40,239 bases of DNA from NCBI GenBank assembly GCA_017694835.1, contig JADIMJ010000008.1, forward strand, positions 1 to 40,239, in the 5' to 3' direction. The position numbers and the translations under genes are program-made. Within the stretch, counting starts at the first letter, position 1. Every line of letters begins with the position of its first letter. Origin of the DNA: Candidatus Cryptobacteroides gallistercoris. GTDB lineage: Bacteria; Bacteroidota; Bacteroidia; Bacteroidales; UBA932. The notes under the pieces are model-generated. The model was not told the DNA's origin. It saw only the letters and a program-made list of their open reading frames with translations, and ran no database searches. Below, piece by piece: positions 1-9,282 of the stretch.

Positions 1-3
1 AAG

Positions 4-2601
4 ATGAACCCAAAGATGAACCGGAAAATGAAAAATATGACAGCGGGACTCATGTCCGTTCTTATGTTTGTTTCAGCATCAGTAACGGCTTTTACAAAAC
101 CGCAGCCGGATGATGTCCGCAGCCTGAAGGGAACGGTGGCGGATGCCGGGACGGGCAGGCCTTTGGAATTTGTTACCGTGGCATTGGCCGATGCTGACGG
201 TAGAGTGACCGCAGGAGCCACGACGGATTCGGCCGGCGTATATTTCATGAGGATTCCAGGAGGCGGCAAATCCTCCCTTGGCAGCAGGCTTGTATTCTCG
301 CTCGTGGGATATGAGCAGCAGTCTGTAAGCATCATGGATTCGCGAGCCGGATCGGACTCATGTGCCGGATTGGACATGCGTACCGTCTCCGGCAGTACCA
401 TGGAAGTAGGTCCGGTGTATATGAAAGAAGACACTAAGATGCTCTCCGGCGCCAAAGTCTCTGCTGACAGGCCGCTCATAGAGCATAAGTTTGACAGGCT
501 TGTCCTCAATGTGTCGGAACTCGCCGTGGCACAGACAGGGGATGCCCTGGATGTCCTGAAGAGCTCTCCGGGAGTGACCGTGGATTCGGACGGCAACATC
601 AAGCTGAACGGCTCAGTCGTCGCTGTGTGGATTGACGGCCGTCCGTCCAATATGTCAGGGGCGGATCTGGAGGCCTGGCTGAAGGGCAGCGACGGGGCAT
701 CCATAGAAAAAGTGGAGCTCATCACCAATCCGTCTGCGAAATATGATGCGGAAGGAAGCGGAGGAATCATCGACATCAGGACCAGGAAGGGATTCCTGAA
801 AGGACTGAGCGGCACTGTCGGCACAAGGTTCGGAATCAGATGCGCTCCCGGGATTATTCCGGAGGCAAGCCTGTCCGCCAATGTCATGTACCGTACGGAC
901 AAGACCAATACATATTTCCAGTACACTCCGTCATACGGCGGCTTTATGTTCGAGGCCGACCAGACAAAATTCTTCGGCGAAGCCCGTCCTATGCGAGAAG
1001 AGAGCACCGCGTCGACCCGGAGCCGGTGGCTCGGCCACAATGTCCGTCTCGGGAATGACTGGAACATAACCGACAGGGATATATTCGGCGCGATTGTCCG
1101 GTTCTCGACATCTTCCTCCAGAGACGGGGATGTTTCACCATACGGCCTGAAGACTTATATCGATGCAGGAACGGCGGCGGAAAGTCTGTACAGTACCATT
1201 TCCGGGGAGGACAGTTCCGACGGGAGAAATCCATCCTGGGCCATTAATCTGAACTATACCAGGACCTTCAATGAAGACAAAAACCAGGAGCTGACATTGA
1301 ATGCCGACTATTACAGGACCGACAGCCGTTCATTCGGAAGCCAGAGGAATGAATATGTCTATCTCTCGGACGAGGCTGTTGCCGACGGTGTTGAAAGCTA
1401 CGGCTTTGACGAGGACAAGCGCAATGTACTTGACCTGTGGTCATTCAAGGCTGACTATTCCCAGTCTGTATTCAACAAGACAGGACGCCTTGAGGCGGGG
1501 GTGAAGGCTGCGTATTCATCCACGAAGAACAAGTTCGGGAGATATGACTTTGATTTTGAGACAATGAACAGTCTGGGTACACCTTCCGAACGGGATGATT
1601 TCAAATACGATGAACAGGTCTATGCGGCATATTTCAATATAGCGAAGAAATTCTCGGAAAAATGGAATGCACAGGCCGGGGTGAGGGGAGAATATACTGT
1701 ACAGGACGGGAACTGGATGATGGCCTCGGAGGAAAGCACCAGGAGCCACAAGGATTATTTCGATTTCTTCCCGAGTGTCTTCCTCAGTTATGCCCCTTCG
1801 AAGAAAGCTGTTCTGTCAGCCGGCTGGTCATATCGTATCAGCAGGCCTAAATACTGGCAGCTCAATCCGTTCCAGGAGTATGTGACTGCCACCTCGTACA
1901 CGCAGGGCGACATAGAGCTGGAGCCTTCGTACAGTCATAACATATCCTTGACCGCAGTGCTGTTCAGCAGGCTTTCTCTTTCTGTCGGATACAACAGGAC
2001 CGAAAACTTCAACGGCATACAGACTCCGCTGCTGGACCAGTCGACAGGTGTCATGGGGCTTATTTATACAAATGCGGGAATGTACAAGACTGTCTATGCC
2101 ACGGCATCCCTTTCCGAACTTCCGCTTACAAAATGGTGGAATCTCTCTGCCAACCTGAATTGGTCTTACAACAGGTTTGATGCTTATGATGAACTGGCTC
2201 AGCAAGTGTACGGAGAACCGTACAGCGATGTCTCCAACTCCCTGAATGCGTACATCGCGACAACATTTTTCCTTCCGAAGAATTTCAAGATAGGAGCCGA
2301 CGGATGGATGACGACCCCGCAGTCTGCAGGATATATTAAAGTGAAGTCCATGGCCAGACTTAATTTCAGCCTGATAAAGACCCTGTGGGACGGCAAGGGG
2401 ACACTCGCCCTGTATTTCTATGACATTCTGAATACCGGCGACTGTGACATCTATATGGAAAACAAAGGCAGGATGACATATAAAATCGACCAGCGCCAGA
2501 GCCAGAGCGGGGTGACTGTCGGGTTCACATGGAGATTCGGCAGCAACGGCCAGCAGCACCGCCGCAATGTCGGCACTCTTGAGGAGGAGTCCCGCCTTTA
2601 G
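4..2601 (+). CDS. Outer-membrane TonB-dependent receptor-type beta-barrel protein
   Basis: The 865-residue product starts with a Met-rich basic N-terminus and a hydrophobic segment ending near VTAFTKP, so it is exported. Residues about 40-125 look like a carboxypeptidase-regulatory-like (CarboxypepD_reg) domain (GTVADAGTGRPLEF, FSLVGYEQQSV). A plug-like region follows (ALDVLKSSPGVTVDSDGNI, IEKVELITNPSAKYDAEGSG), then about 600 residues of alternating aromatic beta-strands typical of a 22-strand barrel. This fits the outer-membrane beta-barrel family related to TonB receptors. It is not a SusC, since no SusD follows. The first codon of the window is in frame with it, so the true start may lie upstream. 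The gene converges on xth with only two bases between stop codons. The substrate is unknown. Confidence 0.85.
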   Translation: MNPKMNRKMKNMTAGLMSVLMFVSASVTAFTKPQPDDVRSLKGTVADAGTGRPLEFVTVALADADGRVTAGATTDSAGVYFMRIPGGGKSSLGSRLVFSLVGYEQQSVSIMDSRAGSDSCAGLDMRTVSGSTMEVGPVYMKEDTKMLSGAKVSADRPLIEHKFDRLVLNVSELAVAQTGDALDVLKSSPGVTVDSDGNIKLNGSVVAVWIDGRPSNMSGADLEAWLKGSDGASIEKVELITNPSAKYDAEGSGGIIDIRTRKGFLKGLSGTVGTRFGIRCAPGIIPEASLSANVMYRTDKTNTYFQYTPSYGGFMFEADQTKFFGEARPMREESTASTRSRWLGHNVRLGNDWNITDRDIFGAIVRFSTSSSRDGDVSPYGLKTYIDAGTAAESLYSTISGEDSSDGRNPSWAINLNYTRTFNEDKNQELTLNADYYRTDSRSFGSQRNEYVYLSDEAVADGVESYGFDEDKRNVLDLWSFKADYSQSVFNKTGRLEAGVKAAYSSTKNKFGRYDFDFETMNSLGTPSERDDFKYDEQVYAAYFNIAKKFSEKWNAQAGVRGEYTVQDGNWMMASEESTRSHKDYFDFFPSVFLSYAPSKKAVLSAGWSYRISRPKYWQLNPFQEYVTATSYTQGDIELEPSYSHNISLTAVLFSRLSLSVGYNRTENFNGIQTPLLDQSTGVMGLIYTNAGMYKTVYATASLSELPLTKWWNLSANLNWSYNRFDAYDELAQQVYGEPYSDVSNSLNAYIATTFFLPKNFKIGADGWMTTPQSAGYIKVKSMARLNFSLIKTLWDGKGTLALYFYDILNTGDCDIYMENKGRMTYKIDQRQSQSGVTVGFTWRFGSNGQQHRRNVGTLEEESRL

Positions 2602-2603
2602 GG

Positions 2604-3359
2604 TCAGTCAGTTATATTCAGTTCCACCGGGCAATGGTCTGAACCGAAGATTTCATTGTGGATGCCGGCCCCGGCAAGTCTGTTCCGGAGTCCTTCGGAC
2701 ACAAGGAAATAATCGATGCGCCACCCGGCATTCTTCTCCCTGGACCTGAATCTGTAAGACCACCAGGAATAGATGCCGGTGGCATCCGGATAGAAATGTC
2801 TGAATGTGTCGATGAATCCGCTTCCGAGCAGTTCGGTGAATTTTCCGCGTTCCTCGTCGGTGAAGCCTGCGTTTCTCCTGTTGGTCTTCGGGTTCTTGAG
2901 GTCTATTTCCTTATGGGCCACATTCAGGTCTCCGCACACGATGACAGGCCTGGTCTTTTCAAGGCCGAGAAGATAGCTGCGGAAGTCGTCCTCCCATTTC
3001 ATCCTGTAGTCCAGCCTTGCCAGTCCGTCCTGTGAATTCGGAGTGTAGACATTCACAAGGTAGAACTCAGGCATTTCCAGAGTGATTATCCTGCCTTCAT
3101 GGTCGTGCCCGTCTATCCCCATGCCGTATGACACGGACAGCGGCTCGTGCCTGGAAAAGACAGCCGTGCCCGAATAGCCCTTCTTGTCCGCATAGTTCCA
3201 CCACGACTTGTAGCCGTCGAATTCAATGTCCAGCTGGCCTGCCTGCATCTTCGTCTCCTGCAGGCAGAAGAAATCCGCGTCAAGGGCCCTGAAGCTTTCC
3301 CTGAATCCTTTTTCGCAACAGGCACGAAGCCCGTTGACATTCCATGATATGAATTTCAT
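2604..3359 (-). CDS. xth: Exodeoxyribonuclease III (AP endonuclease)
   Basis: The 251-residue protein belongs to the exonuclease/endonuclease/phosphatase fold and should cleave DNA at abasic sites during base excision repair. Visible motifs are the N-terminal ISWNVNGLRA, the metal-binding Glu in FFCLQETKMQ, the catalytic GDLNVAHKEIDL, and the C-terminal GSDHCPVELNI with the Asp-His pair. The length matches the family and no domain is missing. It lies 52 bases downstream of cysS on the same strand and may share its transcript. Confidence 0.95.
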   Translation of the reverse strand: MKFISWNVNGLRACCEKGFRESFRALDADFFCLQETKMQAGQLDIEFDGYKSWWNYADKKGYSGTAVFSRHEPLSVSYGMGIDGHDHEGRIITLEMPEFYLVNVYTPNSQDGLARLDYRMKWEDDFRSYLLGLEKTRPVIVCGDLNVAHKEIDLKNPKTNRRNAGFTDEERGKFTELLGSGFIDTFRHFYPDATGIYSWWSYRFRSREKNAGWRIDYFLVSEGLRNRLAGAGIHNEIFGSDHCPVELNITD

Positions 3360-3411
3360 CCGATTTGAGCCTTTTGTTTTATTGAATAATTTCCTGACGG
3401 ACGGCAGGAAG

Positions 3412-4998
3412 TCATATCATGCTCCACTCGGTGCCGTCCTTGGTGTCTTTCAGCTGGATGCCGAGAGCCTTGAGAGCATCTCTTATGCGGTCGCTCGTGG
3501 CCCAGTCCTTTGCCTCCTTGGCTGCCTTGCGTTCCCCGATGACCATTTCCATCAGTCCGCCGATGACCTTTTCGGCCTTGCCTCCTGCTGCTTCCTCGTC
3601 CCTCAGGCCGAGCACTCCGAAGACAATGTCGTCGAAAAGCCTGAGCAGGGATGTCAGGTCTTCCCCGCAGAGCACCGTCTTCTTTTCTTTGGCGGAATTG
3701 ATTATCCTCACGGCATCGAAGATATGTGAAAGGGCCACAGGCGTGTTGAGGTCATCGCACAATGCATTGTAGACATTTTCCGTGACTGCGGCGATTTCTC
3801 TGCCCGTCTCTGTCCCCGCCTGACCGGAGCCCGCTCCCTCTTCCGGAGCGATGTCTGTTATGAATTCTCCGTAGGTCATCTCTGCTGCCCTGTGTCCTTC
3901 CGTACCCTGTGCCACGGATGCCACGCCTGCCGCGGAGGCCATGTCCCGCAGGTCCTTTGCCGCCTGCAGGACTCTCTTGAGCCCCTTTTCGGCCGCCTGC
4001 AGGGCTTCGTTGCTGAAGTCAAGGGTGCTGCGGTAGTGTGCCTGAAGGATGAAGAAACGGATTGTCATCGGGCTGTAGGCCTGCTCCAGCAGCGGATGGG
4101 TGCCGGTGAACAGTTCCTGAAGAGTGATGAAGTTGCCGAGTGACTTGCCCATCTTCTTGCCGTTGATGGTAATCATATTGTTGTGCATCCAGTATTTCAC
4201 CCCGCCTGTCCCGCGCGATGCCGTGTTCTGCGCGAGTTCGCACTCATGGTGGGGGAACATCAGGTCCATCCCGCCCCCGTGGATGTCAAATTCCTTTCCG
4301 AGATATTTTTCGCTCATTGCGGAGCACTCCAGATGCCATCCGGGGAATCCTTCGCTCCATGGTGATGGCCATTTCATGATATGCTCGGGCGATGCCTTTT
4401 TCCACAGCGCGAAGTCGTATGGCGCATGCTTGTCCTCCTGGCCGTCAAGCGTCCGTGTCCCTTCTCTTGTCTCGTCGAGAGTCCTGCCAGACAGAATGCC
4501 GTATCTGTGGTCCCGGTTATATTTTTCCACATCAAAATACACGGAGCCGTTGCTGACATAGGCATATCCTGCATCCATGATTTTCTGTACAAGGGCAATC
4601 TGCTCGATGATATGTCCGGAAGCCCTCGGCTCGATGGACGGAGGGGCTACATTGAGCATCCTCATTGCCTCATGGTACCTGAGGGTATAGGTCTGTACCA
4701 CCTCCATCGGCTCCAGCTGCTCCAGCCTTGCCTTCTTTGCAATCTTGTCCTCCCCGTCGTCAGAGTCATGCTCGAGGTGGCCAACATCTGTTATGTTCCT
4801 GACATAGCGGACCTTGTATCCGAGATGTCTCATGAATCTCACCAGCACATCGTATGTGACTCCCGGCCTCGCATGGCCCAGATGCGCGTCTCCATATACT
4901 GTCGGGCCGCAGACATAGAGTCCGGCATGTCCCGGATTTATCGGTGTGAACAGTTCCTTTTTCCTTGAAAGGGTGTCTGTGATATAGAAATTTCTCAT
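3412..4998 (-). CDS. cysS: Cysteinyl-tRNA synthetase
   Basis: This class I aminoacyl-tRNA synthetase charges tRNA-Cys in the cytoplasm. The start giving [10 protein letters not shown] was chosen because the family begins with this strand. The open frame extends another 39 codons upstream into AT-rich DNA that looks non-coding. Zinc and active-site motifs are present: [10 protein letters not shown] (Cys30), the HIGH-like [31 protein letters not shown], and a KMSKS loop written KMGKSLGNF. At 528 residues it is slightly long. The extra length lies between the catalytic core and the DALR-like helical domain, around a Gly/Ala/Glu-rich stretch ([17 protein letters not shown]). Confidence 0.95.
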   Translation of the reverse strand: MRNFYITDTLSRKKELFTPINPGHAGLYVCGPTVYGDAHLGHARPGVTYDVLVRFMRHLGYKVRYVRNITDVGHLEHDSDDGEDKIAKKARLEQLEPMEVVQTYTLRYHEAMRMLNVAPPSIEPRASGHIIEQIALVQKIMDAGYAYVSNGSVYFDVEKYNRDHRYGILSGRTLDETREGTRTLDGQEDKHAPYDFALWKKASPEHIMKWPSPWSEGFPGWHLECSAMSEKYLGKEFDIHGGGMDLMFPHHECELAQNTASRGTGGVKYWMHNNMITINGKKMGKSLGNFITLQELFTGTHPLLEQAYSPMTIRFFILQAHYRSTLDFSNEALQAAEKGLKRVLQAAKDLRDMASAAGVASVAQGTEGHRAAEMTYGEFITDIAPEEGAGSGQAGTETGREIAAVTENVYNALCDDLNTPVALSHIFDAVRIINSAKEKKTVLCGEDLTSLLRLFDDIVFGVLGLRDEEAAGGKAEKVIGGLMEMVIGERKAAKEAKDWATSDRIRDALKALGIQLKDTKDGTEWSMI

Positions 4999-5025
4999 AA
5001 TGAATGCGAAGATAGACATTTTTTT

Positions 5026-5060
5026 TAAATTTGTCTTTCTGCTATACTCCCCATATAAGC
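5026..5060 (+). promoter_or_regulatory. Candidate umuDC promoter -7 element and overlapping dyad
   Basis: TAAATTTG at 5026-5033 matches the Bacteroides -7 consensus TAnnTTTG. I see no good -33 TTTG at the right spacing. Just downstream, 5041-5060 reads as an imperfect dyad (GCTATA against TATAAGC around a C-rich centre). Its position at the start of transcription would suit a repressor. The link to damage control is inferred only from the gene it precedes. Confidence 0.4.
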
Positions 5061-5123
5061 GGCAATCCTCAATCAATTGACAGCAGTAACAGCAATGGCT
5101 CTGCAGGCGCAACAATAAAGAAT

Positions 5124-5621
5124 ATGACAGACGACAACATCAAATCCCTCCGCGGCGATGCCCCTGACCCTGTGCAGGAGAACTTTCTGCCTCCGATGGC
5201 CTGTGAGGGCATACATGCAGGCTTTCCATCACCGGCACAGGACTACATGAATCCCTGCATTGACCTGAACAAGGAACTTGTCCGTCATCCGGCGGCCACA
5301 TTCTACGGCAGGGTAGTGGGGGACTCCATGGTGGACGCCGGGGTGGAGGAAGGAGACATTCTTGTGATAGACAAGTCTATAGAGGCGACAGAAGGTGACA
5401 TGTGCGTCTGTTTTGTCGATGGTGAATTCACTCTGAAATACCTCTCTTTCAAAGACCCTTCATCAGGAGAAAAATGCAAAGACGCAAATGCCATATGGCT
5501 GGTCCCTGCCAATCCTGCCTATCCCCCGATAAAAGTGTCAGACCCGTCATTCTCCGTATGGGGAGTGGTGACCTATGTGATTAAGAAGACTTACAGGAAG
5601 TCAGGCGGCTCCGATAAGTAA
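5124..5621 (+). CDS. umuD: UmuD-like S24 peptidase, DNA polymerase V accessory subunit
   Basis: The product belongs to the LexA/UmuD self-cleaving S24 family. From the ATG at 5124 it has 165 residues. An Ala32-Gly33 bond in [12 protein letters not shown] is the expected autocleavage site. Ser68 in [10 protein letters not shown] and Lys105 in EFTLKYL form the Ser-Lys dyad. The frame is open back to a TTG at 5031, but that start overlaps the putative promoter. The stop is 14 bases before umuC, so the two should be co-transcribed as an error-prone translesion polymerase pair. Confidence 0.92.
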   Translation: MTDDNIKSLRGDAPDPVQENFLPPMACEGIHAGFPSPAQDYMNPCIDLNKELVRHPAATFYGRVVGDSMVDAGVEEGDILVIDKSIEATEGDMCVCFVDGEFTLKYLSFKDPSSGEKCKDANAIWLVPANPAYPPIKVSDPSFSVWGVVTYVIKKTYRKSGGSDK

Positions 5622-5635
5622 AGACAAACGGAATC

Positions 5636-6898
5636 ATGTACGCACTTGTGGACTGCAACAATTTCTTCGTTTCCTGCGAGCGGGTGTTCCGGCCCCAGCT
5701 CGAGGGGAAGGCGGTCGTGGTGCTGTCCAACAATGACGGGTGCGTGGTGGCGCGAAGCAATGAGAGCAAGGCTATGGGCATAAGGATGGGCACCCCGTTC
5801 TATCAGGTCCGGGATATGGTGAAGGCCGGAAGGCTCATCGCATGTTCCTCCAATTATACCATGTACGGGGATTTGTCCTCCAGGGTAATGTCAATCCTTG
5901 CCGAAGCCGTCCCGAGGATAGAAATCTATTCCATAGACGAGGCTTTCCTGTGCATGGACGGAATGTCTCCGGAAAAGATTGAAGGTATATCCAGGGAGTT
6001 GGTCGCGAAAGTCAGGAAATGGGTCGGCATACCTGTCAGCATCGGCATCGCCCCGACCAAGACTCTCGCCAAGATTGCAAGCCACTTTGCCAAGAAATAT
6101 CCGGGCTACAGGGGAGTATGCAGGATTGACAGCGAGGAAAAGCGGCTCAAGGCGCTGTCACTCACACCTATAAGGGAAGTCTGGGGAGTGGGCCGCAAAC
6201 TCTCGGTGTCAATGGAGCAGAAAGGCATCAGAACGGCTCTTGACTATGTTCAGCGCCCTGAGGAGTGGGTAAGGAAGAATTATATGCTTCACGGAGTCCG
6301 TACATGGCTGGAACTCAGGGGACAGGTATGCGTTGAAGAGGAACTGCACGAAAAGCGCAAGTCCATCTGCACCTCCAGGTCTTTTCCAGGAATGATAACA
6401 GACAGATCTGAAATTGCCGCGAGGGTAGCTGACTTTGCTGCAAAATGCGCGCAGAAACTCAGGGAGGAGCATTCCGCCGCCCGGCAGGTGGATGTGGTCC
6501 TGTATACCAACCGGTTCAGGGACGACCTTCCGCAATATTTCCCGTGCGCATCCGTCCGTCTGCCTGTCGCCGCGTCCAGCACGCAGGAAATAGTGTCTGC
6601 CGCACTGAAGGGATTCGGCACAATATACAGGCCCGACTACCGATACAAGAAAGCCGGTGTCACCGTATCTGATCTTGTGGACGCCGATGCCGTCCAGGCA
6701 TCGCTTTTTGACTATGACATTGACCTGAGGAGGAAACAGGACAGGCTCTCCGAAATCATGGACAGGATCAATGCCGGAGGACACAATCTTGTCCGTCTTG
6801 CCGCCCAGAGGTCAGGCGACTATACCGACGGCATCCGCAGCGACTACCGTTCCCGCCGCTACTCCACATCGCTCGATGAGGTGATAGAAGTCCGGTAG
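5636..6898 (+). CDS. umuC: Y-family DNA polymerase V catalytic subunit
   Basis: The 420-residue protein opens with YALVDCNNFFVSCERVF, carrying the first catalytic Asp (Asp6). It contains IYSIDEAFLCMDG with the Asp101-Glu102 metal ligands, then the palm/thumb motif VSIGIAPTKTLAKIASHFAK and the helix-hairpin region REVWGVGRKLS. The C-terminal little-finger and UmuC-specific tail are complete and of normal length for UmuC rather than DinB. It acts with the upstream UmuD in translesion synthesis. It converges on the glycerophosphodiesterase gene with a 25-base gap. Confidence 0.94.
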   Translation: MYALVDCNNFFVSCERVFRPQLEGKAVVVLSNNDGCVVARSNESKAMGIRMGTPFYQVRDMVKAGRLIACSSNYTMYGDLSSRVMSILAEAVPRIEIYSIDEAFLCMDGMSPEKIEGISRELVAKVRKWVGIPVSIGIAPTKTLAKIASHFAKKYPGYRGVCRIDSEEKRLKALSLTPIREVWGVGRKLSVSMEQKGIRTALDYVQRPEEWVRKNYMLHGVRTWLELRGQVCVEEELHEKRKSICTSRSFPGMITDRSEIAARVADFAAKCAQKLREEHSAARQVDVVLYTNRFRDDLPQYFPCASVRLPVAASSTQEIVSAALKGFGTIYRPDYRYKKAGVTVSDLVDADAVQASLFDYDIDLRRKQDRLSEIMDRINAGGHNLVRLAAQRSGDYTDGIRSDYRSRRYSTSLDEVIEVR

Positions 6899-6923
6899 AG
6901 GCGATGGACATCCGGCAGATGAT

Positions 6924-7787
6924 TTACTTTGCGGCAGCTTTGATCTCTCTGCTTCCGAGAATTTTGCGTGCCTCCATCGGAAAGTCTGTGGTGATGCAGT
7001 TTATCTTCATGCCTGCCATTTTCCTGATGTCTTCGGTCTTGTTGACTGTCCAGCAGTTGACCGACATCCCGAGCCTTCTGGCCTCGTCGATTGTCCCCGG
7101 AGTGTCGGCGAGGCTCGTGAAGTCGGCATCTATGCCTGTGATGCCCATTGACTTGAGCCGGGCCGGAGAATAGCCGTCACCGAGATATTGCACCGTAAAT
7201 CCTGGCATGAGTCTGGCAAATTGCCGGCAGATGTTGATGCTGAACGAGATGAACATCACTTTCTTCGGGTCGGCCATGCCGTGTTCCCGCAGTTCCGCGA
7301 CGGTTGCCTTCACCGCCTTGTCCTCGATTTCCGGAGTGGAATGCTCCTTCAGTTCAAGTATGAGTCCGGTGGAAGGACATTCCTTTGCCTGCATGAGATA
7401 GTCTCCGAGAAGCGGAATCTTTTCCCCGTTTTCAAGGGTGATTTCCTGGAATTCAGAGTACGGACTGGCGTCAATTCTCTTCCCCTCCAGTTCTCCGTCA
7501 TGCACGACGAGCAGCACTCCGTCCGCCGTCATGTTGACGTCGAATTCGCTCCAGGCGAAGCCTGCTTCCTGGGCACACCGCAGGGCGGCGACTGAATTCC
7601 TTGCATATCCGGCTTCTTCGCAGTTCCAGTATCCCCTGTGGGCTGCTATCGCCACTTTATGGGTGACGCTCATGGCATTATTCTGCATCATCATCATATT
7701 GTTCTGGGCTTTCATTTCCTGCCCTCCGATGAGGCATGCGGCTGCAACGGATGCAGCACCAGCAAGAAAGGCAAATGTCCTGTTCAT
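6924..7787 (-). CDS. Exported glycerophosphodiester phosphodiesterase family protein
   Basis: This 287-residue GDPD-family TIM barrel should hydrolyse glycerophosphodiesters to glycerol-3-phosphate and an alcohol outside the cytoplasm. Catalytic motifs are AAHRGYWN (His50, Arg51), EFDVNMTADG (Glu81, Asp83) and VVHDGELEG (His96). The usual PENT motif is replaced by ARNSVAAL. The N-terminus is a signal peptide with a possible lipobox Cys18 (SVAAAC). Cleavage after MKA is an alternative, followed by an odd Met/Asn-rich linker (NNMMMMQNNAM). Confidence 0.88.
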   Translation of the reverse strand: MNRTFAFLAGAASVAAACLIGGQEMKAQNNMMMMQNNAMSVTHKVAIAAHRGYWNCEEAGYARNSVAALRCAQEAGFAWSEFDVNMTADGVLLVVHDGELEGKRIDASPYSEFQEITLENGEKIPLLGDYLMQAKECPSTGLILELKEHSTPEIEDKAVKATVAELREHGMADPKKVMFISFSINICRQFARLMPGFTVQYLGDGYSPARLKSMGITGIDADFTSLADTPGTIDEARRLGMSVNCWTVNKTEDIRKMAGMKINCITTDFPMEARKILGSREIKAAAK

Positions 7788-7818
7788 ATCGGTCTGTCAA
7801 TGTTTTTGTTCTGTCGCA

Positions 7819-7826
7819 CAAAAATA
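7819..7826 (-). promoter_or_regulatory. Candidate -7 element for the glycerophosphodiesterase gene
   Basis: Read on the minus strand this is TATTTTTG, a full match to TAnnTTTG, about 30 bases upstream of the ATG at 7787. No -33 partner was recognised. Confidence 0.35.
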
Positions 7827-7868
7827 ATAATGTCCTTGGATATATTTAATAATGTCCTCGGATATATT
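7826..7868. repeat. Two tandem 21-bp direct repeats, 22-bp period
   Basis: Positions 7826-7846 and 7848-7868 are identical except for one T/C difference. Each contains TAATGTCCTYGGATATATT. They sit between the divergent glycerophosphodiesterase and pgi promoters, offset by two helical turns, as expected for a pair of regulator binding sites. Confidence 0.65.
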
Positions 7869-7880
7869 GTGAAAAAAAAT

Positions 7881-7888
7881 TAATTTTG
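7881..7888 (+). promoter_or_regulatory. Candidate pgi promoter -7 element
   Basis: TAATTTTG matches TAnnTTTG exactly and lies 24 bases before the pgi ATG. A convincing -33 element is missing. The upstream 22-bp repeats occupy that place, which suggests activator-dependent or regulated transcription (inference). Confidence 0.45.
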
Positions 7889-7912
7889 CAGAATTGAAAA
7901 AATTTTTTGGCT

Positions 7913-9253
7913 ATGGTTAAAGTTGATTTGGGAGGCTGCAGCTCCTTTGTAAATGATGCAGAATATCAGCAATATGTGGACAAGGCCCTCGATGCTTTTG
8001 ACGTGCTTGAGAGTGAGACGGGCGCAGGCAACGATTATCTGGGATGGAAGCATCTTCCGACTACAACGCCGGAGTCGCTCATCACCGAATGCGAGGCTGT
8101 CCGCGACCTCTGGCGTTCAAAGGGTGTCGACCTGGTCGTGGTAATCGGCATCGGAGGTTCATATCTGGGGGCAAAATGTGCCGTTGAGGCTCTTTCCCAT
8201 TCATTTGCAAGGCAGCTTTCCGCAAGGCGCATGCCTGAGATGGTGTTCGCGGGACACAATCTTTCGGAAGATTATCTTGCGGAGCTCCTCGAGCTGATGC
8301 AGGAGAGGAATGTTGCTGCCGTCATCATCTCCAAATCCGGCACCACCACGGAACCTGCCGTGTCATTCCGCCCGATCAAGCAGCTCATCGAGACCCGATA
8401 CGGCTCGGCGGAGGCTGCTCAGCGCATCGTGGCAGTGACAGACGCCCACAAAGGTGCCCTCAAATCCCTCGCCACACAGGAAGGCTACAAGACCTTCGTC
8501 ATCGCGACCAATGTCGGCGGTCGCTTCTCCGTCCTTACACCCGTAGGCATCCTGCCTATAGTGCTTGCCGGATTCGACATCAGGGCAATTCTCAGGGGCG
8601 CTGCCGAGATGGAGAAAGTGACAGCGGAGAGAAGCCGCACCAACCCTGCCGTAGAATATGCCGCAATGCGCAACCTTCTCTACAGCAAGGGCAAGAAAAT
8701 AGAGATTCTCGTCTCATTCAATCCTAAGCTCCAGTATCTCGGAGAATGGTGGAAGCAGCTCTTCGGCGAGTCCGAGGGCAAGGACGGCAAGGGCATCTTC
8801 CCGGCATCCGTAAGCTTCACCACAGACCTCCATTCCATGGGCCAGTATATACAGCAGGGCGAGAGAATCCTGATGGAGACCGTAGTCACTGTCGAAAAGA
8901 GCAGCCGCAGTGTGGTAGTCGCCAGCGACCCGCAGAATCTTGACGAACTCAACTATCTCACCGGCAAGCATGTGGAGGAATGCAACGCCATGGCAGAGCT
9001 CGGAACCAAGCTCGCCCACATCGACGGTGGCGTGCCGCAGCTCTCGGTCCGTGTCGAGAAACTTGACGAATACAATCTCGGCTCCCTCTTCTATTTCTTC
9101 GAGAAGTCCTGCGGCATAAGCGCATACATTCTCGGGGTCAATCCGTTCAACCAGCCTGGCGTCGAGGCGTACAAGAAGAACATGTTCGCGCTTCTCGGCA
9201 AGCCAGGATATGAAGAGCAGGCAAAGGCCCTTCACGAGAGGCTCGGCAAATAG
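7913..9253 (+). CDS. pgi: Glucose-6-phosphate isomerase
   Basis: The enzyme interconverts glucose-6-phosphate and fructose-6-phosphate in glycolysis and gluconeogenesis. The ATG at 7913 gives MVKVDLGG and 446 residues, the size of the short bacterial PGI form. An in-frame TTG two codons earlier is less likely. Signature regions include VVVIGIGGSYLGAKCAVEAL, the sugar-phosphate loop IISKSGTTTEPAVSF, NVGGRFSVLTPVG, and the C-terminal FEKSCGISAYILGVNPFNQP with PGVEAYKKNMFALLG. A methyltransferase gene follows after 29 bases and may be in the same operon. Confidence 0.96.
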   Translation: MVKVDLGGCSSFVNDAEYQQYVDKALDAFDVLESETGAGNDYLGWKHLPTTTPESLITECEAVRDLWRSKGVDLVVVIGIGGSYLGAKCAVEALSHSFARQLSARRMPEMVFAGHNLSEDYLAELLELMQERNVAAVIISKSGTTTEPAVSFRPIKQLIETRYGSAEAAQRIVAVTDAHKGALKSLATQEGYKTFVIATNVGGRFSVLTPVGILPIVLAGFDIRAILRGAAEMEKVTAERSRTNPAVEYAAMRNLLYSKGKKIEILVSFNPKLQYLGEWWKQLFGESEGKDGKGIFPASVSFTTDLHSMGQYIQQGERILMETVVTVEKSSRSVVVASDPQNLDELNYLTGKHVEECNAMAELGTKLAHIDGGVPQLSVRVEKLDEYNLGSLFYFFEKSCGISAYILGVNPFNQPGVEAYKKNMFALLGKPGYEEQAKALHERLGK

Positions 9254-9282
9254 CCTGTTGTCAAACAGAATATAGTCTTCTG

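Noticed and set aside
1828..2559. A 243-codon minus-strand open frame
   Set aside because: It is fully antisense to the receptor barrel, with no signal, domain or ribosome-binding context.
4..2601. SusC assignment for the first receptor
   Set aside because: It lacks the SusC plug signatures (VDGVP, YGARGxNGV) and no SusD gene follows.
4381..4968. A 195-codon plus-strand open frame
   Set aside because: It is antisense to the conserved catalytic part of cysS.
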